From positions 248,001 through 312,000 of the forward strand of contig NZ_LXVX01000011.1 of assembly GCF_001650725.1 (NCBI RefSeq): a stretch of DNA of 64,000 nucleotides, written 5' to 3'. This document shows positions 27,406 to 35,548 of this stretch, one piece after another (the stretch's first letter is position 1; each line of letters starts with the position of its first letter). The position numbers and the translations under genes were made by a program. Source of the DNA: Sphingobium sp. TCM1 (GTDB lineage: Bacteria; Pseudomonadota; Alphaproteobacteria; Sphingomonadales; Sphingomonadaceae). A model generated the notes under the pieces. The model made no database searches, was not told where the DNA came from, and was given only the letters and a program-made list of their open reading frames with translations.

Positions 27406-28709
27406 CGGCATCGTCCTTGCCAACGAGACTTCAGAAGGCCGAGTTTTGGGCGATCCAGGCGGCTGTTTTAATGGCTCCCTTTCCCGCGATCCGTCACTCG
27501 ACGATTTTCTTCACTGTCAGCGACTATCTGTTTCTCATAGCAATCATCCTTCGCCTGGGTTGCAAGATCCCGATCGCTCCGTTGGGGGCCCTGACTGGCG
27601 TATGGTTTGCTGGCTTGGTGGCATTGACAGGGGGGCTGATGGCGAGCAGCCTTGTAAGTGGCGATCCGCTCCGCGGACTGATTGTTGATGCCCAGTATGT
27701 GTTCGCATTCATGATCCTGCCTTTCGCCCTGCTCGGACGGACAAATGATCAGGCGTGGCGTCTTGTGAAATGTTTCGTGGTCGCGATGGCGGTCATGAGT
27801 GCCATTGGCATCGCATTTTATGCTTCTGGTTATAATGGTGGAACGGCACGTCGCCTCGCAATCGTGACGGGCGGAAACCGCCTCTCTGGCTTCGTCGACA
27901 ATGCCAATGGTATGGCGGGCTATATCGTCCTCACGCTACCGCTGCTTTGGCTTTTGTGGCAGCAACGGAGCCTGAGTTCCAAGTATGCTCTTATAATATT
28001 GATCATCCTTATCACCGCACTTATATTAACAAGTTCAAACACAGGACTTATAGGACTCGGCGTTGTTACAATAATATTGCTTGGAGGGCGCCGAAATCTT
28101 TTTGCGCTATCGTTTGTTGGTGTCCTCGCAACTGTGATAGCGACATGGGGTCAGCCATATCTTCCTCAAGTTTTCAAGGATAGGGTTCTTAACGCAATAC
28201 TCAATGAAGATATCACGCAGGCCGGAACGTACCAGGGGCGGCACGATCTTGCCGTCGAAGCAATGCGCTGGACAGAGGATCATCTTTTTCTCGGAGTCGG
28301 GGCAGATCAGTATCGGTTATTGAGCGAATATAATTTGCCGGTTCACAATACCTACCTGCTCTTGTGGGTCGAAGGCGGCTTGGTTGCGATGCTGGGCTTC
28401 GTCATTTTGTTGCTATGCATCATCGCCGCTCCCTTGACACAGCGAGGAGGCTCTCCAGCTGGGAGCGTCGCATTGGCCGCATTCGCGACCACAGTGGTCT
28501 TCGCGGGGATGGGCATGGGCTATACCCACGTCTATGCACGGTCATTGATCCTCCCGATGCTGCTGGCGATCAGCCCTGCCGTCGCCGCGATCCCGCAATT
28601 TAGAAACCGAAGGCGCAATTCATCAGCCAATGCGGAAATGCGTAACAAGATGTCTGCTGCCGCTCTCGGCGTACCGGCTCAACGGCTGAACCATTCGACT
28701 GAAGGATGA
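27402..28709 (+). CDS. O-antigen-ligase/polymerase-like (Wzy_C) membrane protein
   Basis: 435 residues with about ten to twelve membrane segments. The large periplasmic loop contains QAGTYQGRHDLAVEAMRWTE followed by LFLGVGADQYRL and PVHNTYLLLWVEGG, the Wzy_C pattern (R-H-x(3)-A ... G-x-G ... H-N-x-Y). Such proteins polymerise or ligate lipid-linked oligosaccharides at the periplasmic face. Start overlaps the lyase-like gene. The middle of the gene (27960-28110) is strikingly AT-rich relative to the core genes, suggesting acquisition by transfer. Confidence 0.85.
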   Translation: MTASSLPTRLQKAEFWAIQAAVLMAPFPAIRHSTIFFTVSDYLFLIAIILRLGCKIPIAPLGALTGVWFAGLVALTGGLMASSLVSGDPLRGLIVDAQYVFAFMILPFALLGRTNDQAWRLVKCFVVAMAVMSAIGIAFYASGYNGGTARRLAIVTGGNRLSGFVDNANGMAGYIVLTLPLLWLLWQQRSLSSKYALIILIILITALILTSSNTGLIGLGVVTIILLGGRRNLFALSFVGVLATVIATWGQPYLPQVFKDRVLNAILNEDITQAGTYQGRHDLAVEAMRWTEDHLFLGVGADQYRLLSEYNLPVHNTYLLLWVEGGLVAMLGFVILLLCIIAAPLTQRGGSPAGSVALAAFATTVVFAGMGMGYTHVYARSLILPMLLAISPAVAAIPQFRNRRRNSSANAEMRNKMSAAALGVPAQRLNHSTEG

Positions 28710-28737
28710 CATGGACTTTACCTAATTGCCGGCAAAG

Positions 28738-28790
28738 ACCCCGGACCTGCTCGCCGAACGTTCGCTCATTCTGATACGAGGCCTGGCTCT
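28738..28790 (-). repeat. Right copy of the imperfect inverted repeat flanking the EPS genes
   Basis: On the minus strand this reads TATCAGAATGAGCGAACGTT then CGGCGAGCAGGTC, the partner of the copy at 21577-21630. It lies just after the Wzy-like stop codon. Confidence 0.5.
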
Positions 28791-29388
28791 GGAAGGAGCA
28801 GGTGCAATCAGGAAGGGGCGTTTCGCCCGAGGCCTCGACGCCGGCCAAGGCGCGGCAGAAGGACTGTGGTGTGCGCTGGTCGATCAAATACAACAAGGCT
28901 AAGGTCCGCGAGATGCCGACCCGAAGGCGACAAAGCCGGTTGATCTTACCATCCATATGCCCGGCCACCAAAATCGCATCGGCATTGACAACCCCACCGC
29001 TTGATCCGTGCCTGGGGCGCCAGCGCAGCCAATGGCGATGATCCTGGGACCTGATCAGGCCCGCCAGTCGCTCCAGATCGAAAATCAGGCCATCAAAATA
29101 GCCGAAGATTATACTCCATCAGCCGGCCGCGCCCCTCAACCAGCCGGCCGGGCGAAATCGGACGGTACCCGGAGGCGTCCATGTCCCGCCGAACTTGGAA
29201 GATGTTTATCTTTCAGGTCATGGAAGATCGCTATTTCAGCTGGCTGGCTGTCTGATTGAACGGATCGGGTCGTATCCCTAAGATCATCGCATTCGACAAG
29301 TGGCACATGCTGCCCAGCGTTACGTAAACGCGTAAATGCTTCCTCGACTGGTCCGGTGATATCAAGAACTGAAAGTTGACGACGGTTC
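28791..29388. other. Gene-poor interval right of the EPS block
   Basis: No convincing gene. A minus-strand reading from 28600 to 28971 and another from 29136 to 29402 are open but have no recognisable family and no good starts; in-frame stops separate them. The interval looks like decayed sequence, possibly of a mobile element, but I could not identify which. Confidence 0.45.
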
Positions 29389-29402
29389 TTGAGATAAATC
29401 AA
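29389..29402. promoter_or_regulatory. FNR/FixK box upstream of hemN
   Basis: TTGAGATAAATCAA has perfect TTGA-N6-TCAA symmetry and matches 9 of 10 positions of the FNR consensus. It lies about 205 bases upstream of hemN, the oxygen-independent haem gene that is under FNR/FixK control in many proteobacteria. Confidence 0.75.
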
Positions 29403-29519
29403 GGTACGGGCAAAATCCGTCTCTTATATGCCTGTCTCTGCGCAGGGGCGACATCGGCTCCGGTGACAGGAGATCTCAGCCGGAGCTACTCAGCATGTCT
29501 ATCCCTATCGCGATTTTTC

Positions 29520-29537
29520 CCCAATTGGAAAATTGGG
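29520..29537. promoter_or_regulatory. Inverted repeat in hemN leader
   Basis: CCCAATT-GGAA-AATTGGG, perfect 7-bp arms with a 4-base loop, 70 bases before the hemN start. It could be an operator or a leader hairpin; no T-run follows, so a terminator is less likely. Confidence 0.45.
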
Positions 29538-29607
29538 CGGGGCAGAGTGACAAGGATGATAAAAATGCAGTTTGGCAGGCCCCTGAGAGCGGTCTTGAGA
29601 CAGCCTG

Positions 29608-30912
29608 ATGTGGACCTATCACCCCGACCTGCTCGCCCGACCGGTGCCGCGCTACACCAGCTACCCCACCGCGGCCCAGTTCACCGACGCTGTCGGGATT
29701 ATCGAGATGGCGGAGCGGCTGGACCGGGTGGAGGCGGAAACGCCGCTCTCGCTCTATCTCCACATTCCCTATTGTCATGACATTTGCTGGTATTGCGGCT
29801 GCAACACCGGCGCGGCGAACAAGGCGCAACGCTTGTCCGCCTATGTCGAGGCGCTGGAGCGGGAGATTGCGCTGGTGGCGCGGCGGCTTGGCGGGCGGGC
29901 GCGGGTGCGGCGCATCGCCTTTGGCGGGGGCAGCCCCAATTCGCTGCCGCTGGTCGACTTCATCCGGCTGCTCCAGCAATTGCTGCTCTGCTTCGACGCG
30001 CAGAATGCCCGGATTTCGGTCGAACTGGACCCGCGTCGGCTGGACCGGCAATGGATCGACGCGATGGCGGCCATGGGCGTCGATCGGGTCAATCTGGGCG
30101 TGCAGACCTTCACCCCGTCGGTGCAGGCGCGCATCGGCCGCATCCAGCCGCTCGACATGGTGGAACGCGCGGTCGAGGGACTGGCTGCTGTCAATGTCGC
30201 TGTCGGTTTCGACCTGATGTATGGCCTGCCGGGCCAGTCTCCGGACGATCTCGTCGCGACGCTCGACGCCAGCATCGCTATGGCGCCGGCGCGGATCGCC
30301 CTGTTTGGCTATGCCCATATGCCCCGCCTTCTGCCCCGCCAGGCCCGTATCGACGTCACCGACCTACCGGACCTGCGGACGCGCTTCACCATGGCGGCCG
30401 AGGGACATGACCGGCTGGTCGCGGCCGGATATCACGCAATCGGGTTCGATCATTTCGCCAGTCGGGGCGACTCCCTCGCGCGCGCTGCGCAGCAGGGGCG
30501 TTTGCGGCGGAACTTTCAGGGCTTCACCGACGATGACGCCGATGTCCTCATCGGCATGGGGGCGAGCGCGATCAGCCAGTTTCCCGACCTCATCATCCAG
30601 AACGAGAAGCGCGCTGGCCCGTATCGCGAGCGGATCGCCGTGGGCCAGTTGACAGCGACGCGCGGGCTCGTCCGCACCGGCGATGACCGGCGCCGGGGGC
30701 GGATCATCGAAGCGCTGCTGTGCCAGGGGGAGGCGCATCTGGGCATGGTTCCGCCCGTCGACCTTTCTCGCTTCGAAGCGCTGGGATTGGTTCGGTGCAG
30801 CGGAGACCATGTGCGGCTGACGCCGGCCGCACGGCCCTATGCCCGCGCCATCGCCGCCTGCTTCGACGCCTATCTGGAGCCGCAGGAAAAGCGGTTCAGC
30901 CATGCGATATAG
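29608..30912 (+). CDS. hemN: Oxygen-independent coproporphyrinogen III oxidase
   Basis: 434 residues, radical SAM enzyme of cytoplasmic haem synthesis that decarboxylates coproporphyrinogen III without oxygen. The Fe-S cluster motif C-x3-C-x2-C is YCHDICWYCGC (Cys56, Cys60, Cys63, with the extra Cys65 typical of HemN), preceded by YLHIPYC. Further signatures are FGGGSPNSL, VNLGVQTF and FDLMYGLPGQ. Start MWTYHPDLLARPVPRYTSYP is the usual HemN beginning. An FNR/FixK box upstream predicts induction when oxygen is low, in line with fixLJ in the window. Confidence 0.95.
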   Translation: MWTYHPDLLARPVPRYTSYPTAAQFTDAVGIIEMAERLDRVEAETPLSLYLHIPYCHDICWYCGCNTGAANKAQRLSAYVEALEREIALVARRLGGRARVRRIAFGGGSPNSLPLVDFIRLLQQLLLCFDAQNARISVELDPRRLDRQWIDAMAAMGVDRVNLGVQTFTPSVQARIGRIQPLDMVERAVEGLAAVNVAVGFDLMYGLPGQSPDDLVATLDASIAMAPARIALFGYAHMPRLLPRQARIDVTDLPDLRTRFTMAAEGHDRLVAAGYHAIGFDHFASRGDSLARAAQQGRLRRNFQGFTDDDADVLIGMGASAISQFPDLIIQNEKRAGPYRERIAVGQLTATRGLVRTGDDRRRGRIIEALLCQGEAHLGMVPPVDLSRFEALGLVRCSGDHVRLTPAARPYARAIAACFDAYLEPQEKRFSHAI

Positions 30913-31144
30913 TCTTGCCCTGTTGGCCTGCCTGGATCTGGCCATCGGCGCCGGACCGGCGGTTGCCGCCAGCCGCCCCATCGCCTTTTGCGGAACCCCG
31001 CCGCCCGGCTGGACGCCCCCGGGCCCGCGCAGGCCGGCCCTGCCCGACAGGCCGGGTGGCTACTGCCATGTTGCCGGTTGCGCCGCCAAGAAGGACCGGA
31101 GCGGCTGTGCCGGCAGGATCGTGCCGGAACGGGGCGGCCGCTAA
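30902..31144 (+). CDS. Small secreted Cys- and Pro-rich protein
   Basis: 80 residues starting at ATG 30902, which overlaps the last 11 bases of hemN. It has a signal peptide (LALLACLDLAIGAGPAVAAS) and a short mature part with four cysteines (FCGTPPPGWTPPG, YCHVAGCAAKK, GCAGR) and many prolines. No family is recognised. Overlap with hemN suggests co-expression; the cysteines could bind a metal or form two disulphides in the periplasm. Its stop overlaps the convergent symporter gene by 4 bases. Confidence 0.6.
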   Translation: MRYSLALLACLDLAIGAGPAVAASRPIAFCGTPPPGWTPPGPRRPALPDRPGGYCHVAGCAAKKDRSGCAGRIVPERGGR

Positions 31145-32367
31145 CCGTCGATCGCTTTTTCCTGCCGCGCGACGACCGCGGTGACGGTCAGGTTCGCGCT
31201 GGCGCTGGCCACCGTACGCGTCATGTCGAGCAGCCGGTCGAAGGGCAGGACGAAGCCCACCACCAGTGCGGTCTGTTCCGGCGAGACGCCCACGGCAGAC
31301 AGGACGGCGGCCAGCATGAAGAGTGAAGCGGAAGGGATCGGCGCGGTCCCGAAGGCCGCAAGCGATCCCGTCAGCAGCATGATCGCCAGCATCGCGGGAT
31401 CGGGATGCACGCCCAGCGCCTGAAGACTGAAGACGCTGAGCAGCCCGACATACATGGCAGTCCCGTCCTTGCCGATGCTGGCGCCGATCGGCAGCACGGT
31501 GGAAGCGATCGCCGGTTCGATGCGTAACGTATCCTGCGCCACCCGCAACGCGACCGGCAGGGTCGCGGCCGACGAAGCGGTCGAGAAGGCGACCAGCAAC
31601 GGGTCGATCGCGGCGCGGAAGAAGCGGCGGATCGACAGGCGCGCGACGAGCGCTATGAGCGGCAGATGGACGATCAGTATCTGCGCGATCACGCCCAGCA
31701 GCACGCAGAGCGCCAGCCAGCCGATATTGGCGAAGACGGCGACGCCATTGTCCGCCACCGCCTTGGCGATCAGGGCAAGGACGCCGAACGGCGTGATTTC
31801 CATGACGATGCGGACGAGGTGGAACAGCACGCGACTGGCCGATTGGAGCATGGTCGCCATCGGCCGGCCCTCGTCCCCGGCCAGTATGACGCCGAAGCCC
31901 AGCAGCATGGCGAAGAAGATGATCGCCAGCATGTCCCCTTCGGCGAGCGACTGAACGATGTTGACCGGGACGATCCCGACCAGCTGGTCGTGCAACGACT
32001 TGGCTTCGCCCAGCGCATGGGGCACCGCCTTGCCCAGCGCAGTGCCCACGCCGGGACCGACCAGAAGACCCAGCGCCATCCCGACCGAAACGGCGCAGAT
32101 TGTGGTGAGCGCGAACAGAAGCACCGTGCGTCCGCCGACGGATCCCAGGCGGCGCGGATCAGCCAGGGCCGTCACGCCCGAAGCGATCGACACGAAGACG
32201 ATCGGGACGACCAGCATCCGGATCAACCGGACGAAAATCTCGCCGACAAAGGCGATCCAGGATGCGGCGGCGGGCCAATAGAGGCCCAGCAGGACACCGA
32301 CGGCCAGTCCGCCCAGCACGCGCTGCCAGAGCGGGACGGCGAACCAGCGACGGGCGAACGCGGTCAT
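31141..32367 (-). CDS. Dicarboxylate/amino acid:cation symporter (DAACS family)
   Basis: 408 residues with eight or so membrane helices and two hairpin loops. Family signatures: FVRLIRMLVVPIVFVSIASG, the serine-rich hairpin AFSTASSAATLPVAL, and GASIGKDGTAMY in place of the usual GATINMDG. This family imports glutamate, aspartate or C4-dicarboxylates with Na+ or H+. It is the last gene of the dgcN-dgcA-symporter operon (5 bases after dgcA), which predicts uptake of D-glutamate. The ATG at 32367 is preferred over the one at 32388, which would overlap dgcA. Confidence 0.88.
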   Translation of the reverse strand: MTAFARRWFAVPLWQRVLGGLAVGVLLGLYWPAAASWIAFVGEIFVRLIRMLVVPIVFVSIASGVTALADPRRLGSVGGRTVLLFALTTICAVSVGMALGLLVGPGVGTALGKAVPHALGEAKSLHDQLVGIVPVNIVQSLAEGDMLAIIFFAMLLGFGVILAGDEGRPMATMLQSASRVLFHLVRIVMEITPFGVLALIAKAVADNGVAVFANIGWLALCVLLGVIAQILIVHLPLIALVARLSIRRFFRAAIDPLLVAFSTASSAATLPVALRVAQDTLRIEPAIASTVLPIGASIGKDGTAMYVGLLSVFSLQALGVHPDPAMLAIMLLTGSLAAFGTAPIPSASLFMLAAVLSAVGVSPEQTALVVGFVLPFDRLLDMTRTVASASANLTVTAVVARQEKAIDG

Positions 32368-32372
32368 GGGGG

Positions 32373-33365
32373 TTACAGCCCGCCCCAAAAGCCCGGCTGC
32401 GGCGGCAGCAGATAACCGCGATCGCCGGTGACGCCGCCGTCGCGATCGGCCGAGAGCCAGAGCGGCCCGTCGAGATCGACGAAGGCGCTACCCGCCGCGA
32501 TCGCCCAGGCGGGCGCGATCGAGAGGGAGGAGCAGATCATGCAGCCGGTCATGACGTCCAGGCCACGCGCGCGCGCGGCGTCGGCGAGGTGAAGTGCTGC
32601 GGTCAGCCCGCCTGCCTTGTCGAGCTTGATGTTCACGACGCGATAGCCATCGGGCAGACCGTCGAGGTCGGCTGCGACATGGACGGATTCGTCCGCGGCG
32701 ATGGGGATGGCGGACCGGAAACCATCAAGCGCGCCATCCTCATGCGCTGGCAGCGGCTGTTCCAGCAGGTCGATGCGCAAGTCGATCATCAATCCCTGAA
32801 GGTCGCTGACCTCCGCGATGGTCCAGCTTTCATTGGGATCGACGATCAGGCGCGGCGCGGGCGCAGCGGCCCGGACCGCGCGAAGCTGGGCGGCGGGATC
32901 GTTCCGGTCCACCTTGACCTTGATGAGCGGCACATGGGTCAATGCTGCGGCCGCCAGTCCCATGGCGTCTGGCGTGTCGAGGCCGACAGTCATGGCGGTC
33001 GCGATCGGACGCAGCGGCCTGGGCAGGCTCAATTCGGTGGCGATGTCGCTGCCCGCCAGTTTCAGTTCCAGATCCCAGAGCGCGCAGTCGACCGCGTTGC
33101 GCGCTGCGCCCGCCGGCAGGATTTCGAGCAGCCCGCGGCGGCTGACGCCCTTCTCCAGCGCCTCGCGCACCGCCTCGATCTCCGCGATGCTGGTATCGAC
33201 GCTTTCGCCATAGCGGGGATAGGGCACGCACTCGCCCCGACCGATGGCGCCGTTTTCGGCAAGGGTGACGGTGACCACTTCCGCGGCGGTCTTGACCCCG
33301 CGCGAGATGCGGAAGGGGGTGGCGAGGGGGAAGACTTCCCCCAGAGCGGTCAGCGTGCGGCGCAT
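32373..33365 (-). CDS. dgcA: Enolase-superfamily racemase, DgcA-like (N-acetyl-D-glutamate racemase / dipeptide epimerase)
   Basis: 330 residues. The catalytic lysines are in LIKVKVDR (KxK) and NIKLDKAGG; metal ligands in IVDPNESW, LEQPLP and AADESV. This is the active site of Ala-Glu epimerases. In the described D-glutamate pathway (Pseudoalteromonas), DgcA racemises N-acetyl-D-Glu to N-acetyl-L-Glu and is encoded next to DgcN, exactly as here (5-base gap). The classic alternative is L-Ala-D/L-Glu epimerase in muropeptide recycling, which also suits the neighbourhood; the DUF1611 partner favours DgcA. Confidence 0.85.
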   Translation of the reverse strand: MRRTLTALGEVFPLATPFRISRGVKTAAEVVTVTLAENGAIGRGECVPYPRYGESVDTSIAEIEAVREALEKGVSRRGLLEILPAGAARNAVDCALWDLELKLAGSDIATELSLPRPLRPIATAMTVGLDTPDAMGLAAAALTHVPLIKVKVDRNDPAAQLRAVRAAAPAPRLIVDPNESWTIAEVSDLQGLMIDLRIDLLEQPLPAHEDGALDGFRSAIPIAADESVHVAADLDGLPDGYRVVNIKLDKAGGLTAALHLADAARARGLDVMTGCMICSSLSIAPAWAIAAGSAFVDLDGPLWLSADRDGGVTGDRGYLLPPQPGFWGGL

Positions 33366-33370
33366 GGGAT

Positions 33371-34408
33371 TCAGGCATTCTCCGTGGCGTGGGCGACTGT
33401 CGCGGCAGATGATTCCAGCAGACGGTCCAGGATTGCCTCCACACCCATGCGATAGGGATCGGAACAGGGCAAGCCGAACTCTTGCGCCGTGCGGGCGCAC
33501 AGCGCAACGGCGTCGGCCTCCTCCATCGCGGAGGTATTGAGCGCGATGCCGACGACGCGGACGTCCGGATTGGTCAGGCGCGCAGTTCGCAGGTTCGCCT
33601 CCAGGCAATCGGCGAGCGATGGCGGGCTGTAATGCGGCAGGCCGCGCATGGTCCGGCGCAGCGGATCATGGCACATGACCAGCGCATCGGCCTGGGCACC
33701 ATGGAGCAGCCCGGTCGACACGCCTGCGAAGGAGGGGTGGAAGAGCGAACCCTGACCCTCGATCAGATCCCAGCCGCCATCGTGGCGATCCGGCGAAATC
33801 TGCTCGATCGCGCCGGAAATGAAGTCGGCGACCACCGCATCCAGCGGCACACCGTCTCCGGCGATCAGGATGCCCGTCTGCCCGGTCGCGCGGAAATCGG
33901 CCACCACGCCGCGCGCCGCGAGCGCACGGGCGAGGCAGAGCGTCGTATACATCTTGCCGACCGAACAGTCAGTGCCGACGGTCAGAAGGCGCTTGCCCGC
34001 GCGGCGCCTGCCATTGCCCACCGGGATGTCGGGACGGGGATCGCGCACGTCATGCAGGGTGCGGCCGAGCCGCGCGGCCGCTTCCACCAGCCGGGGTTCA
34101 TCCTTCAGTCGCTGGTGCAGCCCCGAGGCAATGTCCAGCCCCGCCGCCATCGCGGCGAGCGCGTCCTGCACCAGATCCTCGCCCAGCCGGCCGCCGGCAT
34201 TGGCGATGCCGAGCACCAGCGTCCGCGCACCCGTGGCATAAGCCGTCGCGAAGTCCATCCTGCGCAGGCCGAGTGTCAGGCGGCAGTCGTCGTGGCGAAA
34301 TTCCCCCACGCAGACATCCGGCCGGAACACCGCCAGGCCGCGCGAAGTCTTGATGCCGATCTCGTCATTGCTGTGGCCGAGATAGAGGAGATAGGGCGTG
34401 GCGATCAT
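33371..34408 (-). CDS. dgcN: DUF1611 protein, DgcN-like D-glutamate N-acetyltransferase
   Basis: 345 residues. The C-terminal two thirds is a P-loop domain with Walker A VGTDCSVGKMYTTL, then ATGQTGILIAGDGV and DLIEGQGSLFHPSFAGVSTG, the signature of DUF1611. The N-terminal domain begins TPYLLYLGHSNDEIGIKTSR. In the described pathway DgcN acetylates D-Glu, and the next gene product racemises it. First gene of the operon; a LysR-type site lies 80-101 bases upstream of its start, overlapping the 3' end of the lysR gene. Confidence 0.85.
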   Translation of the reverse strand: MIATPYLLYLGHSNDEIGIKTSRGLAVFRPDVCVGEFRHDDCRLTLGLRRMDFATAYATGARTLVLGIANAGGRLGEDLVQDALAAMAAGLDIASGLHQRLKDEPRLVEAAARLGRTLHDVRDPRPDIPVGNGRRRAGKRLLTVGTDCSVGKMYTTLCLARALAARGVVADFRATGQTGILIAGDGVPLDAVVADFISGAIEQISPDRHDGGWDLIEGQGSLFHPSFAGVSTGLLHGAQADALVMCHDPLRRTMRGLPHYSPPSLADCLEANLRTARLTNPDVRVVGIALNTSAMEEADAVALCARTAQEFGLPCSDPYRMGVEAILDRLLESSAATVAHATENA

Positions 34409-34487
34409 GGATGTCTCGAACCTGTGCTGATTGGACGTCCGCTGTATCGTCCCGGCGGGTCCAACCCCAATAGCAAGGCCCGCATAG

Positions 34488-34509
34488 GCTATAGCCTGAC
34501 GCTATAGGC
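34488..34509. promoter_or_regulatory. LysR-type site GCTAT-N11-ATAGGC in front of dgcN
   Basis: GCTAT-N11-ATAGGC, a T-N11-A LysR-box, with an additional perfect palindrome AGGCTATAGCCT at 34486-34497. It is upstream of dgcN and overlaps the lysR stop codon. The same sequence with the same spacing occurs at 35446-35467. Confidence 0.72.
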
Positions 34510-35386
34510 TTTCGATTACCTCTGACAACAGGGCCAGAAATTCGGACGCGGTCTTGGACGGCGGACGGTTCTGGAGATAGACGGCGTTGATGTCGAAAGT
34601 GATGGCCGGCTGGAGCGGGCGGCTCGACAGACCCGGCGCGGTGGCGGCGTGGGCGGTGAAATTATCGACGATCGCCATGCCCACCCCGGCGCGGACGAGG
34701 GCGGCTGCGATATAGTAGGTGCGCGCAGACACCACCTCGTCCAGTTCGACGTCGAGTCGGTTGAGTTCGCCGGAGAGGACGCGGCCGATCGGACCGCTCT
34801 GCACCGGGCTGATGAACTTCTGGTCGCGCAGTTCCTCCAGATGGAGTCGGCCGGGCGCGTCAGGCATGTCCTCCTCGCGGTAGAGGACGACCAATTCGCC
34901 TTCGCCGATCACCTGATGGGCGACCGGCGCGGACAGAGGTACCTCGAAGCTGATCGCGATGTCGGTTTCGCGCTCATAGAGTTTGCGCACCATTTCATCA
35001 TGATGCAGCGTCTGGAGGTCGAACATGATGTCCTCATGTCCGCGCAGGAAGCGCGCTACGGCATCGGGGATCGCGCCGAGGCCCAGCGAGGGCAGGGCGG
35101 AGACGCGGAGGATCGCGCCGCGCCCATGGCGCATATTCTGCGCCGCCTGGCGCAGCGAGCGGACCCGATCCTGAATGTCTGACACTTCGGTGAAGAGCGT
35201 GCGGGCGTCCTGCGTCGGGATCAGGCGGCCCTTGGCCCGTTCGAACAGCGGCAGGCCAATCGAACGTTCCGCGTGGCGCAGTACCTTCGTCACGGCGGGT
35301 TGCGACACGTTCAGCGCGCGCGCGGCGGCGCTGACGGTGCCGTGGAGATAGACGGCGTGGAAAATTTCGATCTGGCGCAGGTTCAT
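34502..35386 (-). CDS. LysR-type regulator of the D-glutamate module (DgcR-like)
   Basis: 294 residues. N-terminal winged helix MNLRQIEIFHAVYLHGTVSA then LNVSQPAVTKVLRHAERSIG, and a LysR substrate domain (ISFEVPLSAPVAH, GVGMAIVDNF). It is encoded between the dgcN operon (same strand, 93-base gap) and the divergent deacylase gene. Two copies of GCTAT-N11-ATAGGC, one in front of each target, are the likely binding sites, so it probably co-regulates both and itself. The ligand is unknown; D-Glu or an N-acyl form is the natural guess. Confidence 0.85.
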   Translation of the reverse strand: MNLRQIEIFHAVYLHGTVSAAARALNVSQPAVTKVLRHAERSIGLPLFERAKGRLIPTQDARTLFTEVSDIQDRVRSLRQAAQNMRHGRGAILRVSALPSLGLGAIPDAVARFLRGHEDIMFDLQTLHHDEMVRKLYERETDIAISFEVPLSAPVAHQVIGEGELVVLYREEDMPDAPGRLHLEELRDQKFISPVQSGPIGRVLSGELNRLDVELDEVVSARTYYIAAALVRAGVGMAIVDNFTAHAATAPGLSSRPLQPAITFDINAVYLQNRPPSKTASEFLALLSEVIESL

Positions 35387-35445
35387 CGGCGCGTCCCCTT
35401 TGGCTGCGGCCCGTCCTTGCGATAACGACAGCGGCGCTGCGAGCC

Positions 35446-35467
35446 GCTATGACATCCGGTTATAGGC
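35446..35467. promoter_or_regulatory. LysR-type site GCTAT-N11-ATAGGC between lysR and the deacylase gene
   Basis: GCTAT-N11-ATAGGC, identical in arms and spacing to the site in front of dgcN while the 11 internal bases differ. It lies in the 162-base divergent gap, 60 bases from the lysR start and 82 from the deacylase start. Confidence 0.72.
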
Positions 35468-35548
35468 CGCGCAACACGCCGCTCTGGACGGGCGCGACTT
35501 ATAGGGGCCATGTTGCCAATAAGGCTCACCTTCCAAGGACTTCGCTGT

